DNA of 64,000 nucleotides from assembly GCA_020226215.1 (NCBI GenBank), contig CM035233.1, positions 33,998,027-34,062,026 of the forward strand, in the 5' to 3' direction. Position numbers and translations under genes: made by a program. Below are positions 47,612 to 58,127 of the stretch, one piece after another. The stretch is from Sindora glabra. Taxonomy: Eukaryota > Streptophyta > Magnoliopsida > Fabales > Fabaceae. How positions within the stretch are numbered: the first letter of the stretch is position 1; the number at the start of each line of letters is the position of its first letter. Below the pieces are notes generated by a model, which was not told the origin of the DNA, made no database searches, and saw only the letters and a list, made by a program, of their open reading frames with translations.

Positions 47612-48721
47612 TGTACTAATCCTAGCAGTTGTAATTTGAAACCAAAATCCATAGCTATTTTAAAAACCAATGCGATTAAAAGGGATTTTAAATTTTAAAT
47701 TTTAATATAATTTTTATTATCTATTGCAATGTTTGCTTAATTTTATATGTTGTATAATGAATAGTATATAGTATGACTCTAGTAAACATATGTGATTAGA
47801 ATTTATTTTATGGTTGTAATTTTGAAATATGACCTATGTGTCATGCCTTTCTCTATAATTTTTGTTTCTTCTATATTATATAATTTAATTAATAAAGAAT
47901 ACTTTTAGAGCAAATTGTGAGGAAGAAAAATTTTGGAGGCTATATCATGAGAACCAAGGTGTGCTTTCAAAGATGTTGTTTCACCCTAGGTTGGAAGATA
48001 TAGGTAGTTACGACCATACTATGTCATGTTTTAATTTTATGCTTTATTTGATGTATGAGATAGGTTAGTTGGATGCATGAATAAAAGGCTAATAATGATG
48101 AGATCTAAAATAATTAAGTTAATTAAATCCCTTGATATAAATATTAAGTTAGTAATAATCTATGATGCTTTCCAATGCTTGGCACTCGTGAGGTCTTCGA
48201 TCGTTATAGAGTAAGTTTTCCAAAACAATGTACATTGTCTATCTTACAATGTACATTGTCTATCTTGGCATGACGTAATAGGATAATAGTGATATCTAGA
48301 TACTAATTATTGTGCATAAGTAAAATGGATTATCTTAATAGGATTAGGGGACTAGAGACATAGAGTTAGGCTTTAGTTCATAAGATGGACTAGAATAAAT
48401 ATTGTTCACCTAACTATCTAAGAGTTGTATATGATGTAAATGATAAGTGTTATCTTTCTAAAGAGCCAAAGCTAACTTGAAACTAGGTGAAATATGAATC
48501 TTGGCTAACTAAAGAGTCTTAATAATATGACTTTTTGAATTAATAGTGAAGGTTATTAGTTTGAATAAAATAGTAGGAGGAATAATTAATAAAAGATATT
48601 ATTAAATGATTGAAACATGATACTTATTTTGCATATTTCTATCATAGATATCATAAGTAAAATATCAAACAACTTATCACTATGATCGATCCTTAAAAAG
48701 GATAAGTTGATTAGGACAAAC
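47612..48721 (+). other. Copia element A leader, part 2
   Basis: Non-coding sequence between the Athila insertion and the next solo LTR. By position it continues the leader from 35546-36020 toward the copia gag at 50200. It holds a 21-bp tandem repeat at 48225-48266. No frame is coding. Confidence 0.5.
48225..48266. repeat. Two tandem 21-bp units with a perfect palindrome
   Basis: ACAATGTACATTGTCTATCTT is present twice in tandem, without mismatch. The first 14 bases, ACAATGTACATTGT, are a perfect palindrome. Confidence 0.95.
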
Positions 48722-49989
48722 TGTTAGGATTGGGAGCTAAACAAGCATAGCAGAATTAACTAATCTTAACCAACGGATCCATGCAAAATGTTATATTAGA
48801 ATAAATATTCAAAGAATACCTTTGCAATGATTTAAGGACTCATTCGTTGATCACCCTTTCGACTTCCTTTCGGTTGAAGGCTCCGAGGTATCCATATGAA
48901 CAAGCAGATCACTAATGAACATCCACACGAACATTGATTGGAATTCTTGTCCTTAGCATCGTAGTGCTAGCTACGCCTCTTCAAGGGTTATAGTCGAGAA
49001 GGGGTGCTGGGATTTTTCTATGCTTTGGGATGCATGAATAATCATGTATTATTACCCAACAAGCCTATTTAAATAAGTGCATAGAAAACCCTAACTAATT
49101 GGGCTTTGTTTTATGTATAATTATAGGCTTATTATTTAGTCTTATAATTATAACATGGAATTCTCAAATATTAGGCTTAAACAATTTGGTTTATCAATTC
49201 TAAATCCACTAAGCTTTAAATGTGCAACCCCATAGGCTCTCATTACATTAGCAATGATCATAAATCACATTAATGATCATAAATAATGAGTGGTGTCTAG
49301 CAACATATTATTATTACCTAAATAATGAGAAAGTCGGTGATTCGACTGAACCTTTATACGTGATCATCATCTATGTACTTTTGTTATAGACATCTAGATT
49401 AAGCACGAGACATGAATCGTGTCATTCTTATATAGCCCAATCCAAAGGTTTCTTGATTCCTAAGTAAGCTGACTGAAGCAAATGTAATTGACATCCCATA
49501 TCAATTCACTTGAGCATAGTCATGTATTTTCTCAACCTTACTTAATTAAGGGGCTTATAGATGTCACTCCTATTATATAAGAGAGACAAATTCCATCTTG
49601 ATCACACAAATCCCTCCGTATGATATGTGACATATCTAATAACTATCCTTGCATTCACTCAACCATGAGTGACATAGAGTAGTATCAAAATATAAAACTC
49701 ACATGTAGGGAACTTTGGTGATCTTAGGTCAAATGACCATATTAATAATGATCACTAAGAATCACTTATGACACTCACATAACGATCCATGTAGTGTTCT
49801 TAGGGTGGTTCGATCCAGTATACAAGTTCTCTAACTTGTACTCATGTGTAGACTTAATATTTCATATAAGTCACCACACATACTAGTCTTAACATATTAA
49901 AACAACCTAATCCTCAATGATATATGACCAAGAACATTTAAGAATATAATTATTCTAAAGTTATTATCATAATTAAATATATTACACAG

Positions 49990-50063
<74 letters not shown>

Positions 50064-50146
50064 TGATAATTGAAATTACCATTAAAATAATACGATTCAA
50101 ATTTACAATCATCAATATGATTAGTTTTAGGCTATATTCACTAACA
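48722..50146 (-). mobile_element. Solo LTR, TGTTAGTG family (subfamily 1), in copia A
   Basis: On the minus strand it starts TGTTAGTGAATATAGCC (50146) and ends GCTCCCAATCCTAACA (48722), about 1.43 kb, with a perfect target duplication CAAAC (48717-48721 and 50147-50151). It contains a long TA expansion at 49993-50060. The frames at 49897-50115 and 50127-50417 are TA-encoded or antisense and are not genes. Confidence 0.93.
49993..50060. repeat. (TA)n microsatellite, about 34 units
   Basis: A long TA run at a site where the other LTR copies have only a short AT-rich stretch. Confidence 0.95.
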
Positions 50147-50199
50147 CAAACTTATTAGTTTGGTACAATAATTTAATTATAATCCTTAAACAAAAGTGA

Positions 50200-50935
50200 A
50201 AGTTATATGTCTTAAAGGACTTGTTCCTCAATAACCTAAAACTAGCGGCCTTCTTGTTAAGAAAGATACTTATAAGGAGCACTATGACAATGCTTCGGAC
50301 ATTGGTTGCCTCATATTGGCTACCATGGACTCTATGATTTAGAAGTAACATGTGAATATTGAAGCTTATGACATGGTCGAGCCCCATAAGAAACTTTATA
50401 AATGGCAAGCTCAACATGAGAGGTTTGACATCTTTAGAGCTTTATTTTAGTTCAAATTAATTAAAGGAAAACTTAGTGGGCCTCATGTACTCAAAATGAT
50501 TAGGTATATTGAGAACTATGAGAAATTGGATTTTCTAATAGGCTAAGATTTAGCTACTAATTTAGTTCTGCCATCATAGCCATAAAGCTATAGTATATTT
50601 ATCATGAATTACAACATGAATGAATTAAAAAACCATTACTAGAATTGTTAAGCATGTTGAGAATGGTCAAATAGAATTTGCAAAAGGCAATGCCTAATAC
50701 CATAATGATGGTTTAATAAGGAAAGGCAAAGGCAAAAGCAAGTGCAAGAATAAGAAGGATTCTAAATCTAAGGGCAAGCCTAAGCCTAAATCTTTTACAT
50801 TAAAACCTATAAGTGTTATGGCTAAAGAAAGGAAATGCTTCTATTATGATGAGATCAAACATTAAAAGAGGAACTACAAAGTCTACTTAGAGGATCTTAA
50901 GAAAAAGAAAGGAAATGAAACTTCCATGTCAAGTA
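50200..50935 (+). pseudogene. Ty1/copia gag pseudogene (copia A)
   Basis: The translation shows EHYDNASDIG, MDSMIxKQHVNIEAYDMVE, HKKLYKWQAQHERFDIFRAL, GKLSGPHVLKMIRYIENYEK and FIMNYNMNE, the UBN2-type gag core of plant copia elements (about 50275-50640). The zinc knuckle at about 50828-50880 reads CFYYDEIKH then KRNYK; the second and fourth ligands, normally Cys, are Tyr, both explained by single G-to-A changes. Several Trp or Gln codons are stops. The region joins the upstream leader across the 48722-50146 solo LTR. Confidence 0.85.
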
Positions 50936-50959
50936 TTTTTGTTATAAATGTTAGTATAT

Positions 50960-51267
50960 TTTCTTCTTCATCTTGAGTATTAGATATCACATATGGTTCT
51001 CACATTTGTACTAATGTGTAGGAACTCAAAAGGAGTAAGACTTTGGTTAAAGGTGAAGTGTAATAATGAGTTAGAAATTGAGCAAGAGTTTCTATCTTAG
51101 CTATAGGAACATGTTATTTATCTTTACCTACTGGTTTGATTATTATTTTGTGTCTACAATTAGTAAAAATATTATTTCTAAGTCTTGCTTAAACAAGAAA
51201 GGTTATTCACTTTCAATAAAGGATTTGTTCAATTTATTTGAATGAAATGTTATATTGCAATGCATAA
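50960..51267 (+). pseudogene. Ty1/copia protease pseudogene (copia A)
   Basis: Near 50975 the frame reads VLDITYGSHICTNVQELK, the copia protease active site in which DTxxSxH is expected. A stop truncates it after GEV, and later pieces show AIGTCYLSLPTGL and SIYLNEMLYCNA leading into the GAG-pre-integrase part. Asp is kept but Thr has become Ile. Confidence 0.8.
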
Positions 51268-52425
51268 TTGTTTAATGGACGTTATATTCTAGATCTTGAT
51301 ATGGCACTAATTTATAACATAAATAGTAAATGGTTCAAATCTAATGATTTAAACCTAACCTATGTCTGGCATTATTGCTTAGGCCATATAAATGAGAAAC
51401 ATATATCTAAGCTTTATAAAGATAGACTATTGGACTCATTTGACTTTGAATCAAATAAAGTATGCAAATCTTGTTTATTAAGCAGGGTGACTAAAACCCT
51501 ATTCATTGGACACATTGAAAAGGGATAATAATCTATTAAGCCTCATATATACTGTTGTGTGTGGGCATATAGTTAACAAATTAGAGGTAACTTTTAATAC
51601 TTCATTACATTTACTAATGACTTTAATAAATATAACTATGTGTATCTTATGAAGCATAAATTAAAATCCTTTGAAAAATTCATGGAATTCAAGATAAAGT
51701 ACAAAACAAAATTACAAAAGTATTAAAACACTTCAATTAGATCAAGGTGGAGAATACTTAAGCTAATAATTTGATAACTATCTAAAAAAGTATAGTATAG
51801 TATTACATCTTGCTCTACTTGGGATGCTATAATGGAATGTTATTTTAGAGAAGAGGAATTGTACCTTGTTAGACATAGGGTGGTTTATGATGAGTCATAT
51901 AGATGTTTTATTTTTTTAGAACTTCCTTTAAAGCTAATTGTTTTTAATTAACCATGTTCCCTTCAAAATGGTTCAAAAGACTCCATATGAGATATGCACT
52001 AGGAAACATCTTAGTATATCTTTTATGAAGATTTAAGGATGCAAAGTCAATATTAAACATTAACCCTCTAACAAGGTTGGACCTAAATCAAATAAATGTT
52101 ATTTTATAAGGCATCCTAAGGAAACCAATGGAAACTATTTCTATAATTCTATTAAAGGTAAATTGTTTGTCACATTAACAAATATTCTTTCAAAAAGAGA
52201 GTTCATTTCTAGAAAAACTAATAGGAGGAAAATGGAAATCAAAGAAATTTATGAGTCGCATAATGACACTAAACTTATAATAGAACCTTAATAAAGGCTA
52301 TAAGTTATTATGGATCAAGAGCTTGCTCAAGTAAACATAAATCCTACATAAATCTAGTAGAACATGCCATAAGCTTAGAAGATATAAATTTCTATGACTC
52401 AACATGGTGATGTATTATTTATGAA
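51268..52425 (+). pseudogene. Ty1/copia integrase pseudogene (copia A), truncated
   Basis: The frame 51268-51528 is the GAG-pre-integrase domain: MFNGRYILDLDMALIYNINS, then YVWHYCLGHINEKHISKLYK, and SNKVCKSCLLSRVTK. The H-H-C-C zinc ligands are visible. The core follows with LHLLMTLINITMCIL-type and LDQGGEYL residues (51740). The C-terminal part has KNGSKDSI-type and RVHFxKTNRRKMEIKEI residues (52200-52250). Stops and frameshifts are frequent. The match ends near 52425, where an inverted copia LTR begins, so RT and RNase H of this copy are absent. Confidence 0.85.
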
Positions 52426-52429
52426 TCAA

Positions 52430-53283
52430 GATAAGACCCCATATAAGTTCTTGTTACTTTGACAGTGAGTGGTGTCGATGAATACATCACTATCACCTAA
52501 GCAGTGAGAATGTCAATGATTTAACATAACCTTTTTTTGCAATCAATGTTTCATGTCATTTAATCCCTTTTTATTTAGATGCATGGAATGTTTCATCCTC
52601 TTTATGATTAATCTATTTTTTTTAGTAGACTAACTCAAAATAAATGAATTAATATCATATATTGATTCATTGAGCACAACCATACACTTTATAGTCTCAC
52701 TTAATCAAAAAAGCCCATAAATATCGCTCCTTAAATATAAGAGGGAAAAAATCCTATCTAGATCTCTTACATCCCTCCACATAATTTGTTTTATACCCAT
52801 CAATCACCTTTTCTTAGGTTAACCTTATTATAAGTGGCATTAGATGGCATCTAAGTATACGACTCCTTATATAGGAAATCTTAGTGATTTTAAGTTAAAA
52901 GAGCACATACATTATAATCATTAAAAAACATGTTTATAACATTCACATAAATATCTATGCAATATTCTCATAGGAGATTTGTCTATACATTTATTCTCTA
53001 TCATGTTCCTAGGTATTGACTAGATATCTCATATCCATAAACATGGTCATCAACTAATATACATACTAGTTTTGATGTATTATTACTATCTTAATTTACA
53101 ATAATACTTAACTTAAGGCATTTAAGAATAATATTAACAATTTTAAGGATAATTATTATATTTACTTATATTATGCGAATATAATATTGAAAATAATAAT
53201 TAAAATATCTTTATTAAGAAATGTAATACAATGTATAATAATACAATTATCCTTTCATTGACTTCTAAAACATACATTAATAA
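52430..53283 (-). repeat. Partial 3' LTR of copia B (TGTTAGTG subfamily 2)
   Basis: In reverse complement the segment aligns with 40173 to about 41090 of the subfamily 2 solo LTR. Shared blocks include GACAGTGAGTGGTGTCGATG against the complement of CACTGTCTATG... and the terminal AATGTATGTTTTAGAAG against TGTGTGTCCTAGGAA. The downstream part of the LTR (about 770 bases) is missing at the 52430 junction. Confidence 0.7.
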
Positions 53284-53302
53284 TCTTCCACTTGCACTAA
53301 AG
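53284..53302 (-). other. Polypurine tract of copia B
   Basis: The minus strand reads GCAAGTGGAAGATTAT just before the LTR start. Plant copia elements of this type have an AAGTGGGAGATTGTTAG junction. Confidence 0.7.
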
Positions 53303-53760
53303 TAAACCACTCATGTATCTAATACTAAGTAACCTAGTATGACCATCATATTTCTACTATGCTAAAGACTTTATATATGGATTAATGATATGATCATTTA
53401 TTGGTACTCTATATATCTTTATGTTTACTCTATTAATAATTTCATGAATGAGATGGAAGCATCAAAGTATATGTTTAGATTATTAGTGAGACTTAGTTCC
53501 TTAACTTATGTGATGGCCTTATTGTAATCACAATAGAGATCAAATGAATTTGAAAAGTGAGGAATAATGTCAAGTTTAGTAATGAACTTTTTCACCTAAA
53601 TAACCTCTTTAATTACATTAAAGGAAATAATATACCCACTCTTTATAGTAAAACTAGCTACCATTTCTTACTTCAAACTCTTCCAACTTATAGCACTACC
53701 ATTTAAGTGAAATGCATAACTTGACTAGGATTTGAAATCATCCACATTAGATTGGAAATT
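53303..53760 (-). pseudogene. Ty1/copia RNase H pseudogene (copia B)
   Basis: Minus-strand residues read NTNFQSNVDDFKS near 53770, then YAFHLNGSAISWKSLK and MVASFTIKSGYIISFNVIKE (53710-53570). They match the copia RNase H pattern in which the family has DDSKSTSGYVF, GGAVSWKSSKQ and STTEAEY. The Glu of TEAEY is lost (KSGY). Stops interrupt the frame. Confidence 0.8.
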
Positions 53761-54580
53761 GGTATTAATATAACCACAACCAATTTTTCCTTACCTTTAT
53801 AAATAAAAAATGAATCCTTAGTCCTTTTCAAGTACTTAAAGATATTCTTGATAATAATCTAAGACACTCAATAAGATTAAATTGATGCCTACTCATCATG
53901 CTCAAGGTATTTGAGACATTAGGATGAGTACATAATATGGCATCATACATGATAGATTTAATTACTGATGCATATGGAATCTTAGCCATGCAATCCCTCT
54001 CATCTTATGTTGTAGGACATTGAACTTTGGATAAACTTATACCACATTACATGGGTAAAAACCTCATTTTTGGACTTTTGTATGCTTACCATTTTAGCAC
54101 TTTATTGATATATTTACTCTTTATGCTAAAAAATTTTTTTGATCTATCTCTATAGATACCTAGAATGTAGGTAACTTTGATCAAGACTTTCAATAAAAAT
54201 TAATTCCCTAACTAAGTCTTTATAGCCTATAAGGTAGGAATATCATTTTCGATAAGAAATATGTGATTCACATATAGTATGAGAAAAATAATTATGCAAC
54301 CACTAACCCTTTTCTGAATGTAAGATTGATCTTTATTTTTTATAAAACTAAACTTTTAGATTGTATCATCAAAATAAATATTCTAGCTTCATGATGCTTG
54401 CTTCAACCTATAAATGGATCATTATAGTTTACATACCTTTCTAGCATTTTACAAGAGTAATAAAACCCTTAAGCTATGTAATATACACATCCTCAAGAAG
54501 TTTCCCATTAAAAAATATATTTTTAAAACATTTATTTGTTATATTTCATGGCTTATATGTTATTATGAATGTGATATATG
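53761..54580 (-). pseudogene. Ty1/copia reverse transcriptase pseudogene (copia B), truncated
   Basis: Near 54520 the minus strand reads FFNGKLLEDVYIT and KGFITLVKC, matching the AFLNGxLxEEVYM and PEGFV positions of copia RT. Later pieces give VEASIMKLEYLF-type residues and a decayed catalytic region near 54250-54290. The N-terminal part of RT is missing: the solo LTR at 54586 interrupts here and I see no continuation after 58122. Confidence 0.7.
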
Positions 54581-55796
54581 GGGGGTGTAATATCCCGAAT
54601 TTTCAATTCTATTATTGAATCTTTATTTTCTGAGGCTGTAGAAATGAAGAGTACGTTTGATTTAGCTTAGTGGGTGAATCTCAAGTTGAAAGGAATTAAG
54701 TGTAAGGGTAAACGAAATTTTTGAAGGAAAAAGAATAGTAGAGAAAAGAATTTATTTTCATAAGCAGTATAAATGATCAGAGGAGGTTAGAAAATCCTAA
54801 AAGGGGAAGTGGTCTAAGTCGGACAGTGTAAGAAATTTTAAACAGACAAAAACCCTATGGACTAAATTGCAAAAGTGCAGAATCGGGTGTGGTTAAAGTG
54901 TAAATAATCAAGGATTTGGGATCTAATATGAATAACTAAGAGTTTGGGGTGCAATATGTGATTTTAATTAGTGTGACCAATAGATTCATGACAAGTGTCA
55001 TTGTTAGAAAAATAATGGCAAGAATAGCCTTACTTTTAGTGAAAAAGGACTAAAATACCCTTGAGAATTGTCAAAATGGCAAGAATGCCCCTAGAAGCTT
55101 CATGAAAAGTCTTCTTTCTTCTCCATTTCTCCAAAAAGCTGCAGCAACTCCATGAAGGAAGCTTGAGACGTGCAGGAGAGAGAGAGAAAGAGAGAGAAAG
55201 TTTCTTTTGAGTTTTTCACCCAAAAATAGTGAGTTTTAAGCTTAGTGGTAGAAGGGAAAGTTGCTCTTCTCATAAAGCTCTATCTATTGGTGTGCTTAGA
55301 GTGAAGAAAAGCTCAAGTTTGATTAAGTTTGGGGAGCTCTAAGTGAGAATTTTCAAGTTGTAGCAAGAGGTAAAATTGTTCCCCTCTAAAAGCTCTTTAT
55401 TGTGCTCTTCTTAGTTTCTTGAAATCTTGAGGTTGGTGTGGTCAAGGGTGATTGAACATGGAGTTTAGGATGATTTGAATATGTTTAATGGTGTTTTAGA
55501 TGTTGATATGATGATTTATGGCTTGGGTTTGGTGTAAAAATAACAAGAAACATGATGTACACATTTGGGTTTTAGAGGCATAATGGTGCATGTGTAGTGT
55601 TGGCATGATATGTTTAGAACTTGGCTAAATTGATGAAGTTAAATTGGTTTCTATGAATTTATGAAGCTTATGGAAGATGAAACTTTGAATTGTGAAAGTG
55701 TTTATGTGCATTTTTCCTTTTGAGAAGCCAAAACTATAGATATGGAAAAGAAGGAAGGAAGGAGTTTTAGTGTTTAAAGTGTTTTTGGAGGATCAG

Positions 55797-56034
55797 CAAG
55801 GTACACGGGGTAGAACACGGCCCGTGTTGTACCCCGTGTTCCTCGTCGAAGTTGATCAGTGTGTTACACGGGGTGCAACACTCCCCGTGTTTATCTCAGG
55901 ACTGAAGGGCAGTAAGGTACACGGGGTAGAACACGGCCCGTGTTCATCCCCGTGTTCTTTGTCGAGTAGCCCAGAAGTGAACCAGTAAGGAACACGACCC
56001 TGAACACGGGGTATAGGACCCCCGTGTTCTTTGT
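55797..56034. repeat. GC-rich hairpin cluster, copy 1
   Basis: Four neighbouring inverted repeats of ACACGGGG and CCCCGTGT type (for example 55801-55840 and 55916-55957). The palindromic core ACACGGCCCGTGT recurs in two of them. Identical in plan to 11055-11285. Confidence 0.9.
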
Positions 56035-56439
56035 TAAGTGAACTTTTTGACTTGATTTCTTCATGTTTTGCATGGCTTTACCCTTAGATCCTTTTCTAAT
56101 GTTTATAAGTGTCATTTCAAGGCTTGAAAGCAAAGTATAGAGCATCTAAGTATGCATTTAATTAAATGGAGAAAGTAAAGAATACATGAGGATTAGGGAA
56201 AGTGATGATGTTCTAATAAGAAAGTATGATGTGTATTTGTATAGACTAAGGAGTGACAACTTGCAAAGGCAAGAGGAAGTGTAAAGGAGTTTTTGGTGAG
56301 AGCAAAGGGAACATCACATTGGAAGCTTGTGAAAGGTAGCTAGCTTTATCCTTAAGCTCTATTTTCTATTTACATGACTTTCGGTATATTTTGCCATTAT
56401 ATGGAATGTGTATGATAGCTGTGTGGTGCATACCCCGGG

Positions 56440-56585
56440 AAGACAGTGTGATACTATGTGTGTAAGGCCTATGGCCCGAGTTTTCCCCGGGATGGTAATG
56501 AAAATTGCTGTGTGCGGTACCTATGGCCTTTAGAGTACCTCGGGAAGACAGTGTGATACTGTGTGAGTAAGGCCTATGGCCCGAG
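56440..56585. repeat. GC-rich minisatellite, copy 1
   Basis: Degenerate units with GGGAAGACAGTGTGATACT and AAGGCCTATGGCCCGAG repeat about twice, ending at the duplication junction. Confidence 0.8.
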
Positions 56586-56768
56586 TTTAGAACTTAGCTA
56601 AATTGATGAAGTTAAATTGGTTTCTATGAATTTATGAAGCTTATGGAAGATGAAACTTTGAATTGTGAAAGTGTTTATGTGCATTTTTCCTTTTGAGAAG
56701 CCAAAACTATAGATATGGAAAAGAAGGAAGGAAGGAGTTTTAGTGTTTAAAGTGTTTTTGGAGGATCA

Positions 56769-57006
56769 GTAAGGTACACGGGGTAGAACACGGCCCGTGT
56801 TGTACCCCGTGTTCCTCGTCGAAGCTGATCAGTGTGTTACACGGGGTGCAACACTCCCCGTGTTTATCTCAGGACTGAAGGGCAGTAAGGTACACGGGGT
56901 AGAACACGGCCCGTGTTCATCCCCGTGTTCTTTGTCGAGTAGCCCAGAAGTGAACCAGTAAGGAACACGACCCTGAACACGGGGTATGGGACCCCCGTGT
57001 TCTTTG
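56769..57006. repeat. GC-rich hairpin cluster, copy 2
   Basis: Second copy of the 55797-56034 cluster, created by the 973-bp duplication, with only a few base differences. Confidence 0.9.
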
Positions 57007-57407
57007 TTAAGTGAACTTTTTGACTTGATTTCTTCATGTTTTGCATGGCTTTACCCTTAGATCCTTTTCTAATGTTTATAAGTGTCATTTCAAGGCTTGA
57101 AAGCAAAGTATAGAGCATCTAAGTATGCATTTAATTAAGTGGAGAAAGTAAAGAATACATGAGGATTAGGGAAAGTGATGATGTTCTAATAAGAAACTAT
57201 GATGTGTATTTGTATAGACTAAGGAGTGACAACTTGCAAAGGCAAGAGGAAGTGTAAAGGAGTTTTTGGTGAGAGCAAAGGGAACATCACATTGGAAGCT
57301 TGTGAAAGGTAGCTAGCTTTATCCTTAAGCTCTGTTTTCTATTTACATGACTTTCGGTATATTTTGCCATTATATGAAATGTGTATGATAGCTGTGTGGT
57401 GCATACC

Positions 57408-57598
57408 CCGGGAAGACAGTGTGATACTGTGTGTGTAAGGCCTATGGCCCGAGTTTTCCCCGGGATGGTAATGAAAATTGCTGTGTGCGGTACCTATGGC
57501 CTTTAGAGTACCTCAGGAAGACAGTGTGATACTGTGTGAGTAAGGCCTATGGCCCGAGTTTTCCTCGGGAAGACAGCGTGATGCTGTATATGAGGCCT
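57408..57598. repeat. GC-rich minisatellite, copy 2
   Basis: Second copy of the minisatellite, continuing one unit further than copy 1, as the original, unduplicated end of the array. Confidence 0.8.
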
Positions 57599-58127
57599 AG
57601 GTACGATTATTTGTGATGGCCATCTAAATATTGATTAAGATAAGTCCTTGAATGAGCTTGATGATTGTTGTGTACAGTGTATGTTTCTTACAATGGTACG
57701 GAATGAGATGATAAAGAGATGAGAAATGATTAGTTGATTTCGAAATGTACGTTTTATTTGCTTAAGGATCTGGAATGGCTTGAAATGTTTTTATGGCAAT
57801 AGCTAGCTACTGGGAAACTTTGTTTCTTATGTTTTTTGTATTGTGACTAACCATTCCAGGTGATGCTTCCAAAGGCTCTCATGATAAAGGGCAATGATGT
57901 TAGAAGTTGTGATTAATTGTATAGTTGGTAATTTTGTAAGTGATGGATGTATATATATATTGTAAATTGAACTCTTTTTTGTATGGTTATATGACTTTTG
58001 CTCATGTGTATAAAGTACAAAATTTTGAGATTTTCCGTATTAGCTTGAGGTAGATGGCGAATGAGTGCGTAATAATCATCTAGTAATTGAGGAATAATGT
58101 GTTAATAAGTAAGGGAGATACAGGGGG

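Larger units (their letters stand above)
52430..54580 (-). mobile_element. Ty1/copia element B, 3' half
   Basis: On the minus strand the order is RT (54560-53761), RNase H (53760-53301), a purine-rich tract and a partial 3' LTR (53283-52430). The 5' half is absent: the sequence upstream is interrupted at 54586 by a solo LTR and is not recognised beyond 58122. The element faces copia A tail to tail at 52430. All frames are broken. Confidence 0.75.
55613..57558 (+). repeat. Tandem duplication, two 973-bp copies
   Basis: Copy 1 is 55613-56585 and copy 2 is 56586-57558; both begin TTTAGAACTT and end GGCCCGAG. I count only about ten differences by eye, nearly all transitions. The two breakpoints share GTTT, so the event may have used microhomology. 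The other LTR copy (9932-12499) has a single unit. Confidence 0.95.
54586..58122 (+). mobile_element. Solo LTR, TGTAATATCCC family, with internal tandem duplication
   Basis: It runs from TGTAATATCCCGAATT to GGGAGATACA and is flanked by G-runs (GGGGG at 54581-54585 and 58123-58127), which I take as the target duplication. It is the inverted counterpart of 9932-12499 and very similar to it, but longer because a 973-bp segment (55613-56585) is duplicated. No internal coding region exists. Its sequence is far better kept than its surroundings, so this family was active late. The small frames on both strands between 55770 and 57118 are GC-patch artefacts. Confidence 0.87.

Noticed and set aside
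49897..50115. 72-codon frame with a long Tyr-Ile repeat
   Set aside because: The frame is encoded by the TA microsatellite.
54586..58122. GC-rich repeats considered as a CRISPR array or bacterial insert
   Set aside because: Units are imperfect inverted repeats, not equal direct repeats with unique spacers, and they sit in a plant LTR present twice in the window.
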